Made by a program: the position numbers and the translations under genes. Shown piece after piece: positions 55,501-60,800 of a DNA stretch of 64,000 bases. The notes under the pieces are model-generated. The model had not been told where the DNA came from. It worked only from the letters and a program-made list of their open reading frames with translations, and searched no databases. Each line of letters opens with the position of its first letter. The first letter of the stretch is position 1. The stretch is from Micrasema longulum. Its lineage: Eukaryota > Arthropoda > Insecta > Trichoptera > Brachycentridae. Location of the stretch: the NCBI GenBank assembly GCA_022494885.1, contig JAGVSM010003565.1, positions 365,363 to 429,362 of the forward strand, given 5' to 3'.

Positions 55501-55563
55501 TCCTCCACTAGAGCCCTGAGGAGAAGGCCTTCCGCTGGCGTATTCTTCGGACAAAGTGGCCAT
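33902..55563 (-). CDS. srp: GATA transcription factor, serpent-like (gene-level entry)
   Basis: This is a nuclear zinc-finger regulator that binds GATA sites. In insects, serpent acts in blood-cell, fat-body and endoderm development. Spliced segments on the minus strand are 55563-55402, 53740-53596, then 39534-39365 or 37925-37780, then 37253-37089, 35360-35255 and 34542-33902. All introns are GT-AG and all phases agree. The product is 462 residues with the N-finger exon, or 454 with the alternative. There are two type-IV fingers of form C-x2-C-x17-C-x2-C, and the C-finger is followed by a basic tail (TRKRKPKG). The serpent call rests on the optional N-finger and on the DSIQ/KPKG tail. Pannier is the main alternative. 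Confidence 0.8.
34543..35254. other. Intron 5 of the GATA gene
   Basis: A 712-bp AT-rich intron bounded by GTTGGT and TTTCAG on the minus strand. No repeat recognised. Confidence 0.7.
35255..35360 (-). CDS. srp: GATA factor exon 5, basic tail
   Basis: The exon has 106 bases: 35 codons plus one base. The acceptor is TTTACAG and the donor GTTGGT. It encodes [15 protein letters not shown], the basic extension that follows the C-finger and contacts the minor groove (likely also nuclear import), then a Ser-rich stretch and AIKTEAT. The RKRKPK sequence is shared with pannier, serpent and vertebrate GATA4/5/6-type proteins. Confidence 0.9.
35410..35735 (+). mobile_element. LINE-C (RTE-like) 3' end in GATA intron
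   Basis: The best-preserved C-terminus of this family: [20 protein letters not shown], then [29 protein letters not shown] and [15 protein letters not shown] to a stop at 35717-35719. The tail is a GTT repeat. It sits antisense within intron 4, about 50 bp from the exon 5 acceptor. Confidence 0.9.
35776..35935 (-). mobile_element. SINE2 in GATA intron
   Basis: The minus strand has the head (GTAGTGCAGTGGTTAAGACG, then GGTTTTGGGCTCGATTCC), the body (TCAAGCCAGGGTGTAC) and a tail with GGCCTTCTAGCC, followed by an A-rich end (T-rich on plus). It abuts the LINE-C tail. Confidence 0.85.
36300..36612. mobile_element. MITE-A copy in GATA intron
   Basis: The modules AACCAACTGATCC, GTTTTCAGGCGTTAGCCTGG, AAAGTTTCAGCTC, AAAGTGGCCACTTAAACC and the terminal CTCTGTTGTAATTC follow the family order. 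Confidence 0.8.
36750..36900 (+). mobile_element. Short LINE C-terminal relic
   Basis: The plus strand reads [18 protein letters not shown], the 'R.AQR...FIGPK.FN' block found near the end of LINE-G-type proteins. It quickly becomes A/T-rich. Confidence 0.6.
37089..37253 (-). CDS. srp: GATA factor exon 4, C-terminal zinc finger
   Basis: The exon has 165 bases, 55 codons, phase 0 to phase 0. The acceptor is TTCTTAG and the donor GTAATT. It encodes [32 protein letters not shown] and [20 protein letters not shown]. The four zinc ligands and x17 spacing are intact, so DNA binding is expected. Unusual residues are an extra Cys right after the second ligand, and PP where most family members have PL. 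This is the principal GATA-binding finger in the family. Confidence 0.95.
37780..37925 (-). CDS. srp: GATA factor exon 3b, finger-less alternative
   Basis: The exon has 146 bases (acceptor GTTTACAG, donor GTAGGT), entered in phase 1 and left in phase 0, exactly like exon 3a. Joined to exon 2 the first codon is A+TG, so a Met is created at the junction. It encodes [19 protein letters not shown], a Ser-rich middle, and EETKSSKRS before the C-finger exon. It has no cysteines and no finger. Using both 3a and 3b, or neither, gives an early stop, so they must be mutually exclusive. Expression is not shown by sequence alone. Confidence 0.8.
37926..38898. other. Intron between exons 3a and 3b, left part
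   Basis: No repeat family recognised. The region is less AT-rich than other introns. Short ORFs on both strands are unsupported. Confidence 0.5.
38899..39301. repeat. Degenerate tandem repeat next to the N-finger exon
   Basis: Four imperfect units begin near 38899, 38977, 39095 and 39231. Each is built around GAAGATGAGGGG, a GGTGTGTGGTATGA-like box, an AGAATAGTGCC-like box and a GGGTTT..TTGGG end. Spacing varies from about 78 to 136 bp. The last unit stops about 65 bp from the exon 3a donor. Confidence 0.7.
39365..39534 (-). CDS. srp: GATA factor exon 3a, N-terminal zinc finger (alternative)
   Basis: The exon has 170 bases, entered in phase 1 and left in phase 0. The acceptor is CTCTGCAG and the donor GTACGT. 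It encodes [30 protein letters not shown] and [12 protein letters not shown], a perfect animal GATA N-finger with the C-x2-C-x17-C-x2-C spacing. In the family this finger tunes DNA binding and contacts Friend-of-GATA cofactors. It is markedly GC-rich next to its AT-rich introns. A degenerate tandem repeat begins about 65 bp past its donor. Confidence 0.95.
39535..40607. other. Start of the 14-kb intron, nothing recognised
   Basis: The large intron 39535-53595 begins here (read from the acceptor side). No transposon match until 40608. Confidence 0.5.
40608..41640. mobile_element. MITE-A copy split by a LINE
   Basis: The left half 40608-40704 starts GTTGCAACAGAGAGGGAAA. The right half 41305-41575 resumes at AAGTGGCCACTTTACACAC and ends with the inverted terminus. 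A family flank continues to 41640 (CTCCCTAGGGAGG, CAAGCATTTGGACAT). Joined, the halves give an element of about 370 bp with good terminal repeats. Confidence 0.85.
40705..41304 (-). mobile_element. LINE-J 3' end inserted in MITE-A
   Basis: The minus strand encodes [50 protein letters not shown] and [20 protein letters not shown], ending near 40853. This is the C-terminal third of a Jockey-like reverse transcriptase. The frame is open for about 145 codons, so it is one of the younger LINE pieces. GTTT flanks both junctions (40701-40704 and 41305-41308). Confidence 0.85.
41890..42225 (+). mobile_element. LINE-C (RTE-like) 3' end
   Basis: The plus strand reads [37 protein letters not shown] and [11 protein letters not shown], followed by a stop where other copies continue. 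It ends near the CTACGACGAAACGGCCTGATG box. Confidence 0.85.
42226..43649. other. AT-rich intronic DNA with one hairpin-element remnant
   Basis: TAAA-type repeats near 42300 suggest a LINE 3' region that I cannot assign. At 42955-43030 a decayed copy of the hairpin-element core occurs (CAGTCTGAAGATAC, GATGAAAGTGTTAATTGG). The rest is featureless. Confidence 0.55.
43652..44515 (-). mobile_element. Mariner, internally deleted and decayed
   Basis: The ends are CGAGGGTCATTCACGAAA and, inverted, CGAGGTCATCCACAAAAC, with TA on both sides (43650-43651 and 44516-44517). Minus-strand pieces match mariner transposase: [16 protein letters not shown], then [18 protein letters not shown], then [20 protein letters not shown] and GIQKLVPRL. 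The second and third catalytic Asp regions (LLHDN, LDYD) are visible. The first lies in a damaged block (SIVTEED). The N-terminal DNA-binding part is deleted, and there are several frameshifts. Non-functional. Confidence 0.9.
44620..44870 (-). mobile_element. LINE-B remnant
   Basis: Nucleotide-level match to 1850-2130: GAGATGTTTCTT, GAGGAATTGTGGATGGGTAT, GATAAGCGTTGA and GGAGCGTTAGGA appear in order. The protein frame is destroyed. Confidence 0.75.
45120..45205 (-). mobile_element. SINE1 tail remnant
   Basis: It carries GCATCCACTGCATTGGTACTCC and CAGAGTATCTGGG, the SINE1 3' region on the minus strand. A similar isolated tail in plus orientation is at 44925-44960. Confidence 0.5.
45240..46112 (+). 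mobile_element. LINE-D (Jockey-like) 3' end, longest copy
   Basis: An open frame at 45299-45949 encodes [43 protein letters not shown] and [15 protein letters not shown], then the family ending [17 protein letters not shown] and [10 protein letters not shown]. This is the thumb and C-terminus of a Jockey-clade reverse transcriptase, with 216 uninterrupted codons, so it is comparatively recent. The 3' region ends AGGCCGTTTATATAATAAAT. Confidence 0.88.
46113..46172. repeat. 60-bp flank shared with 13921-13980
   Basis: Directly follows the TAAA tail of LINE-D. It differs from the other copy at three positions. Similarity stops at ATAAAAC in both places. Confidence 0.9.
46173..46629. other. Unassigned
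   Basis: No ORF or repeat recognised. Confidence 0.45.
46630..46825 (+). mobile_element. LINE C-terminal fragment
   Basis: The plus strand reads [20 protein letters not shown] and a Lys/Asn-rich basic tail to a stop at 46819-46821, the common '.FGQR...FLG.KIFN.LP' LINE ending. Family not assigned. Confidence 0.75.
46826..47196. other. Unassigned
   Basis: Contains only a short SINE1-like tail near 47070-47100 (GTGGCCTATGCACCATTG). Otherwise featureless. Confidence 0.45.
47197..47624. mobile_element. Pogo-like nonautonomous element
   Basis: The ends read CAGTAGAACTCCAATTGTCC and, inverted, CAGTAGAACTCAAATTTTTC, each followed by TCCGAA-type motifs. The 428-bp interior has no transposase. The termini are close to those at 27398-27905, so it is a related family. 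Confidence 0.75.
47640..47735 (-). mobile_element. SINE1 head, decayed
   Basis: The minus strand has GGCTGGCGCATTCGTCTAC, GAGATCCCGGTTTAGATTCC and a GACAAGGTCAACATGAAAT end, matching the SINE1 head with a weakened B box. Confidence 0.65.
47736..48539. other. Unassigned AT-rich intronic DNA
   Basis: A small inverted pair (AGCTGTCAAAG and CTTGACAGCT) lies near 48242-48285. Nothing else is recognised. Confidence 0.45.
48540..48715 (+). mobile_element. LINE C-terminal fragment
   Basis: The plus strand reads [20 protein letters not shown], then [18 protein letters not shown], a stop, and [12 protein letters not shown] with a second stop. The 'F.G.K.YN.LP..LK' block is a LINE C-terminus. Confidence 0.75.
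48716..49079. other. Unassigned AT-rich intronic DNA
   Basis: The string AAGAAATTTTTTGAACACGTGTAAA occurs twice (near 48690 and 48804; only the first 20 bases are needed to see it), a local duplication of the preceding LINE's end. Confidence 0.55.
49080..49195 (-). mobile_element. SINE1 3' half
   Basis: It carries GGCGCATAGGGCAATGCACTG, reading as the SINE1 tail on the minus strand, plus GCAGCGTATTTCAATCATC. The tRNA-like head is missing. Confidence 0.65.
49204..49740 (+). mobile_element. LINE-C (RTE-like) 3' end, decayed
   Basis: In shifted frames it reads [14 protein letters not shown] and [10 protein letters not shown], then relatives of [10 protein letters not shown] near 49600 and [11 protein letters not shown] near 49660. 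Many frameshifts. The end is truncated at about 49690. Confidence 0.75.
49741..51430. other. Mostly unassigned intronic DNA with two small remnants
   Basis: 50515-50640 resembles the LINE-A 3' region on the minus strand (CAAATGATTTAAAGATCGGGTGG against CAAATGATTTAGAGAAC at 2820). 50817-51053 is bounded by GTATCAAAAATGGCCAAACG and its near reverse complement, a possible small foldback. 51360-51420 has a tRNA-like GGTTCACACCTC box. The rest is unassigned. Confidence 0.45.
51440..52050 (+). mobile_element. LINE-D 3' end carrying the hairpin element
   Basis: The plus strand reads [16 protein letters not shown] and [17 protein letters not shown] to a stop, then the family 3' region. The 3' region is interrupted at 51792-51904 and resumes with GGCCCTTGTTTGTCTTTGC and ends AGGCCGTATATACATTAAAT. 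The upstream joint AGAACCCAAATGGTGTTTTT is shared with 25400-25790. Confidence 0.85.
51792..51904 (+). mobile_element. 113-bp hairpin element with 12-bp target duplication
   Basis: CATATTGAATAC occurs at 51780-51791 and 51905-51916 and brackets the element exactly. It starts CAGTCTGAAGATGCC. It then has GTGAAAGCGCTAATTGGTC and GTGGAAATGTACCAAG, and ends with an AT-rich palindrome (ATAACTTATATG...ATAAGTTAT). The order CTGAAGA, GAAA, GGTC is that of a hammerhead ribozyme core, as found in the terminal repeats of Penelope-like elements. Pairing of the helices is imperfect. Confidence 0.75.
52051..53334. other. AT-rich intronic DNA with T-rich tandem units
   Basis: At 53148-53290 units like ACTATGTTTTTACTACATTT repeat imperfectly about seven times. 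Nothing else is recognised. Confidence 0.55.
53335..53450 (+). mobile_element. LINE-G 3' tail
   Basis: GAACGGGGTATGAGACCC followed by TTAGGCAGTCAAAG and a TAAA tail matches the end of LINE-G at 23872-23975. The coding part is not recognised upstream. It ends about 145 bp before exon 2. Confidence 0.65.
53596..53740 (-). CDS. srp: GATA factor exon 2
   Basis: The acceptor is TTTTTTCCAG and the donor GTAAGT. The exon has 145 bases: 48 codons plus one base, so it ends in phase 1. It encodes [19 protein letters not shown] and a Ser/Thr/Asn-rich end. There is no known fold; this is the low-complexity N-terminal activation-type region expected in GATA proteins. The phase-1 end is what makes the next two exons alternatives. 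Confidence 0.8.
53815..53950. mobile_element. MITE-A fragment in intron 1
   Basis: GAGAGAAAACAATTTTGAG is followed directly by AGAGCTAAAACCTTTATTGATG and its inverted relative, so most of the body is deleted. It lies about 75 bp upstream of exon 2 in gene orientation. Confidence 0.65.
54307..54620 (-). mobile_element. LINE-C (RTE-like) 3' end
   Basis: The minus strand reads [38 protein letters not shown] and further relatives of the family ending, then ACGGGGAAATGGCGTGATGG and a TAG microsatellite (ACT on plus, 54307-54332). Confidence 0.85.
54845..55050 (-). mobile_element. SINE1, diverged
   Basis: The minus strand has a weak head (GCGATTCGCCTACCACTC, CCTGGGTTTGTTCC), the body (ACACCTGAAACGTAAAACTGATC) and a trace of the tail. 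An old copy. Confidence 0.6.
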
Positions 55564-55571
55564 GCTTCCAG
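55402..55571 (-). CDS. srp: GATA factor exon 1 (first coding exon)
   Basis: The exon starts after an acceptor (TTTGACAG at 55572-55579). Eight bases later an ATG at 55563-55561 lies in good context (GAAGCATGG). It encodes 54 codons: [16 protein letters not shown], then a Gly/Ser run and a Pro/Tyr-rich end ([13 protein letters not shown]). It ends in phase 0 at donor GTAAGG. The acceptor means at least one 5' untranslated exon lies upstream, but I could not find it. A coding upstream exon is not excluded. Confidence 0.75.
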
Positions 55572-55856
55572 CTGTCAAATAAATAAAAAAATAAGTGTTT
55601 GTTAACATGTTAAATCTACAACATTTTTTAGTGTTGATACTAAAATCTCTTATGCGTAAGATGTATATCATTTTGCATAAACGGCGCGCTGGAATATTAA
55701 AAAAAACCTCAATGTAATAATTTACTAGAAAAGCCCCTGAGCTATATTCCTGTGAACAAAAGCGTGATTTCTAACGTTCAAAAAAAAAATATTTAAAAAA
55801 TTAAACACCATTTAAATCATTTTTAGGTAAAAAAATATTTAAAAAGTTATGAAATT

Positions 55857-56100
55857 CCAACACTGGATTGGCCCGGAAATAGTCATGATCTAAACCCTAT
55901 CGAAAACTTGTAGCATAAAATGGCAATCGAAATAAATAAACTGAAGCCTCCGTTAAAGGAAAACCTTAAAAACATCATAGAAAAAGTTAAAATTATATGA
56001 GCATTTTTCATTTTTATGCGAAAAAATCGAAAATCTACAAATTAACTATAAAACTATGAAAAAATAATATTTGGTCATTAAATAGGCCCTTTTTTGTATA
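55857..56100 (+). mobile_element. Tc1-like transposase C-terminal relic
   Basis: The plus strand reads PTLDWPGNSHDLNPIENL, then a stop, then HKMAIEINKLKPP and KENLKNIIEKVKII. 'DWPGNS.DLNPIENLW' is the block around the third acidic residue of Tc1-family (DD34E) transposases; the glutamate is in PIEN. The stop replaces the usual Trp. Only about 50 residues survive. Confidence 0.88.
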
Positions 56101-56109
56101 TCATCTTTA

Positions 56110-56830
56110 AACAGGGATGCTTAATAATTTAGAATGAAAAGCTATCAAGAAATCACAAAAAAAGTTTCAGTCTGGAAAGATTTCAGTGCTCGCTACTGTA
56201 TATGGGGTTTCGCCAGCAAAAATCGGATCTCGGAAATTCAAGTTCTTCGGAACAGAGCTCTGAGAAACATTCTTGGACTAAAATGGGATTCCCATGTCAA
56301 GGATATCTACCGACAGACAAAAATACTTCCTTTCAAGCTGATGCCACTGCATGACATAACCAATACTATTTTGAATATCATAAACTTTTCTGCTCACACA
56401 AATTTGAAATTTACATTTGCACATGATATTCACAATTACAATACGCGTTACTCGGGGAATCTTCATGTGTCTTAAGTTCGCTCAACGAAGTTCGGCAGAA
56501 GGTCTCTGGAAAATATTGGCCATTCCGAATTTAATAAACTGCCCGATGAGCTAAAATACGAAAAGTCGAATAGGAAATCCAAGTGTCGCAATTAAAAAAA
56601 TATTAGTTAAATCTTTTTGATAGTGATAGTTATTAATGTAATTTATATAGATGGTGTAATATACTATGTTTTATGTTCCTTTTTCCATTTTTTCTTAATA
56701 TTTCGAATGTATTAACTATGTATGGTCACAAAAATGTTCTCTTTATATGTACGGTCCAAAATTATTATTTTTTTAATAACTGCTGGGAGTACAATATGTA
56801 TAACATGTTTTTATAATAAAGAAATTAAAA
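56110..56830 (+). mobile_element. LINE C-terminal fragment upstream of the LTR element
   Basis: The plus strand reads QVLRNRALRNILGLKWDS, VKDIYRQTKILPFKLM and NYNTRYSGNLHVS, then a stop, then STKFGRRSLENIGHSEFNKLP. It is a Jockey-type C-terminus with one in-frame stop. The 3' region ends in an AATAAAGAAATTAAAATAAT tail near 56820. Confidence 0.8.
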
Positions 56831-56919
56831 TAATAAAAACGTAGAGAAACCCGATAAATGACAGTGAAACGCTATTTAATTCATTTTCATCGTACAATAA
56901 TATCATCATGCAGCGTACA

Positions 56920-56955
56920 TGCATACATAATTGTATGTGCATACATAATTGTATG
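56920..56955. repeat. Perfect 2 x 18-bp direct repeat
   Basis: TGCATACATAATTGTATG is present twice back to back, eight bases before the LTR element starts. It predates or accompanies the insertion site but is not a 5-bp target duplication. Confidence 0.9.
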
Positions 56956-56963
56956 AACGTATC

Positions 56964-57847
56964 TGTTGCCGACGTAAAAGCACATGCACCAACTTGGCGG
57001 CCCTTCCTGGGGCTTTAATGTAGCATAGGAGGCTTCAGTATGTGTAAGCGATCTACCACCTCCTCAATAAAGACTAGTATTTGTCACTTTCGGGGGTGGT
57101 GATCGCCATACTGAAGCCCACATATAGATTAGAATTCATGAAAATATTTGTATGCCCATAATGTGTTTTTATGTTGTTCTGTATGAGTGTTGATCGCCGC
57201 GCGGTCGGCGGGGAACTGCGGCCGGTAGCGGGAGGGTGGGGACCTTATACGTGGCGCGAGAGAGACCGATAGAGCCGGCAAATGTGCTCGCTATCTCTCT
57301 CGCCGCGTGATTGGTCAACCTAGCACCGCCCGCTATTGGCCTAGCCCACCGCCGCACGGCAAAATGTTGTATATATAGCCCCGCCGGGGAAAAATAAAGT
57401 CAGTCATCTCACCACACTACTAAGGCTTCTTACTCTCCACTTCACCTCCCTACCTCGCTTCAAACCGGACCTCATCGCCACCTGGATTCGAACACCGCTA
57501 CCCCCCTGGACTTGGAACTCGGATACTCTTTGGATTGGATTTTGGACCCCGGATAATTTGGACCCTTGGATACTTCCCCGGAACACACCCCGCCGTTCCC
57601 ACCGACGGAGAGATACCGGCCTTACAACCCGGTTGCCTGACTCAGGATTGCGGCCGCCAGCGCTACTCGCTAGCGACCCCGCAAGGGATCTCTAGGCGAC
57701 GATACCTCCCCCGGAGCTTATCGTTCGTCGGCCGAGGCCCGCCTACGCCCGGCCACTCTGCGTTTGACACCAGCACCTATAGAAATACAGTTCTTGTGAC
57801 GGGCGCGATTGCTACGGACGAAGCAGTGATCCGCCGCGTCTGTTACA
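56964..57847 (+). repeat. 5' LTR
   Basis: Starts TGTTGCC and ends TGTTACA. It is much more GC-rich than the flanking DNA. It contains the promoter elements listed separately. U3 is about 438 bp. Confidence 0.93.
57370..57405 (+). promoter_or_regulatory. LTR promoter: TATA box and arthropod initiator
   Basis: TATATATA at 57370-57377 is followed by TCAGTC at 57400-57405, with the initiator A 32 bases from the TATA start. This is a good match to the arthropod TCAGT initiator. AATAAA at 57393-57398 lies between them and would serve as the poly-A signal in the 3' copy. The same set is at 63525-63560. Confidence 0.75.
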
Positions 57848-57850
57848 AGT

Positions 57851-57867
57851 TGGTCCTTCGAGCCGGA
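57851..57867 (+). other. Primer-binding site, tRNA-Tyr
   Basis: TGGTCCTTCGAGCCGGA lies three bases after the 5' LTR. It is complementary to the 3' end of eukaryotic tRNA-Tyr (acceptor TCGAAGGACCA). Confidence 0.85.
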
Positions 57868-57892
57868 TATATTCATCGCAGAGCGCCTAGAG

Positions 57893-60800
57893 ATGACTTC
57901 GAGAACCCCTTCACTCCGCTCGGGTCGAGGAGGCACGGAACCAAGAGAAGACCCTGCTACAGATCAGGACTCAGCCGAGTCGGACACATCCGAAGATACA
58001 GTCCAGCGGCTGAGGACGCAGGTTCGAACGCTCCGTGCTTCACTACACGATCAAGACCGACGCGTGCCCTTGGAGACGAATCCCGAGCCCGCGCCGCGTG
58101 CTACGGATATGGACGGCATCATGACGGTGCTGTCAAAAATGGCGATTCTACTAGAGGCTTCGCAAGGAAGAAGCCCGACTTCAGCCCCAGAGGACGTTAG
58201 CAGAGTCGGCGCCATGATAGCGCACCAATCTACTGCCAAGGACCTACCCGCCTTCGCCGGAGAGCCGCAGGAATGGGCTACTTTCAAATCGCAGTACACT
58301 CAGTCGACGGAGATGTGCTGCCTTTCGGATCCAGAAAACCTCCTGCGTCTACAGCGTGCGTTGAAAGGACGGGCAAGAGAATCTGTGTCGTCATTACTAG
58401 TGGATCCAAGCCAAGTGAGGGTGATAATGAAGACGTTGGAGCTACACTACGGCCAGCCGGACATTGTAGCGTCTTCCTTGTTGGAAAAGGTGAGAAGGCT
58501 CCGCTGCATACAGAACGACGGATCTACGCAAGCATTAGTAGATCTGTCTAGCGCAGTTCGGAACGCGATAGCGACCTTAGAAGGCTTCGGTGGCGATTAC
58601 ATGTCTACGCCACAACTACTAAGTGAACTAGTGAGCAAGTTACCGCTGTGCATGAAGTCTCTCTGGTGGTACAGCAGAAGAGGAAACCGGGTGAGGCCCT
58701 CCGCGAAGGATTTCGCGCTCTTCTTGGAAGATTTAACGGAATCTTCGATGATAGGCGGCGGAATAGAGCCGCAAGTGTACAGCGGAAAACAACGCGAGAA
58801 GCCACAGAAGCGAGAACAAGTGCATACAGTGATTTCAACAGAGGGAAACGGGAAAAGTATAGCGTCATGTGTTTTGTGCGGACGAGGACATTTACTACAA
58901 ACGTGCCAGGAATACATAGAGTGTAGTATTTCGGAAAGATGGGACATAGTGAAGCGAAAGAATTTGTGTTTTTCGTGTTTATCGAACACTCATCGGGCGA
59001 TAAAGTGTAGAAATGTAAAAAAGTGCGGCCTCGATGGATGTCGCCGAACACATCACAAGACATTACACGACAGAAATAGTGCCGATATCAGTGAAGCTCG
59101 GTCTAGCGCCGATATACGAGCGCCAGATAATAGTGCCCGCCGCGACACGCCTGCAGCGGCGGGCGCCGGGGGAAACAGACCGACCGCGAACGAAACCCGC
59201 GCCGCGAGTTCAAATGAAAGAAACTACGATTACGGCCACAGTTCGCGGACGAATAATATAGTGACGAGCACCTACGCTCGGGAGGAACCGGTCCTCCTAA
59301 AAGTGATTCCCGTCATGTTAAGTGGTCCGCGAGGACGAGTGAACGCGTACGCGTTACTAGATGAGGGATCAACCGTGACATTGATTGACGCAAAAATAGC
59401 AAACGACATCGGCGCGCCGGGAGAGACTCGAGGATTAAAAATCCACGGTGCCGGCGGAATGTGCGTAACAGATAGTGCATCAAGAAAAGTCACAATTAAA
59501 GTGCGCGGAGTTACGGAAGATTTATTCACTCTCCGCGCAAACACAATACAGAAGCTGAGTCTGCCGCTACAGCCCGTGATTGAAGGGGAAGGCAGGATGC
59601 GACAAGTGTGCCCGCAGTTACTCATCGGCCAAGATAACGCCTCTCTCATAGTGACGAGAGAGGCACGGAGATGCGGGGAATACATCGCCTCAGTGACAGC
59701 CTTAGGAAAGGTGATACACGGTGGGCGGACACGCCAGACTAACGCCAGCATACTAATGGCGCTTAGTACAGAACAGAGACTAGAAAATCTAGTTAAACAG
59801 AATTACGCCGTCGACGCGTTAGGTATAAGTTCGACAGCCAAGATATCGCGTCAGGAGGCGCGAGCCACAGAAACCATGAGAGCCACGACACGTTTCCTAC
59901 CGCAAGGACAGTACGAGACAGGGCTACTGTGGAAAGACAATCGAATATGTTTACCGGATAATCGCCGTACAGCGCTGAATCGATTTTTAAGCATAGAGAA
60001 AAAGTTCAGTAAAAACAGTGAATTCGCCGCGGCTTACAAGTTAAAGATTAAAGAATATCTAGACAAGGGGTATGCCCGGGAACTGACGCTGGCTGAAAGA
60101 CAAGACACTACGAGTGGGCTTTGGTTTTTGCCACATTTCGCAGTGACGAACGTGAATAAACCGGATAAAATACGGATAGTATTTGACGCCGCCAGCCGCT
60201 GCAACGGGAAGTCATTGAACGACATGTTGGCCAACGGCCCGGACCTTCTCTCATCACTTATGGGAAATATAATGCGATTTCGCGAGGGAAAGATCGCGCT
60301 GGCAGCAGATATAAGGGAGATGTTTCTCCAAATTAAAATAAGGAAAGAAGACCAGAGGGCGCAGCTGTTCCTCTGGCGCGATAGTCCCGAAGAAGAAATT
60401 CGGGAAATGATTATGACGTCGATGACGTTCGGCGCGGCGTGTTCACCGAGCAGCGCACAGTACGTGAGAAATCAAGTCGCAGAAGATCACGGGCAAGAGA
60501 TGGCCGCCGCCAGGGATGCTGTGCGAAATAAATTCTACATGGACGACTATATGGATGCCGTAGACAGTGCAACAGAGGCGATACAACTGCGCCACGATGT
60601 CAGCGAACTACTACGGCGGGGCGGATTCATCCTCGCGAATTGGGCGAGTAATGATCCCTCCGTAATGGAAGCGATTCCTTCAAGTCTGAGAGGGAAAAGC
60701 GCACGCGAAATAATTAGCGGAACCTCCGTGACAGAGAGGGTCCTCGGCATCAAATGGGACCCGGTGACAGACGAGTTTCAATTTAAATTTAAAGTGTCAC

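Noticed and set aside
55674..57000. Search for the 5' untranslated exon of the GATA gene
   Set aside because: No convincing promoter or donor could be picked out by eye on the minus strand, so no exon is called.
57535..58200. 221-codon open frame overlapping the 5' LTR and gag start
   Set aside because: It starts inside U5/R and overlaps gag in another frame. The LTR-derived part is also open in the 3' LTR by composition only.
58597..59063. Minus-strand open frames inside the BEL/Pao ORF
   Set aside because: They are shadows of the intact plus-strand gag-pol frame with its recognisable motifs.
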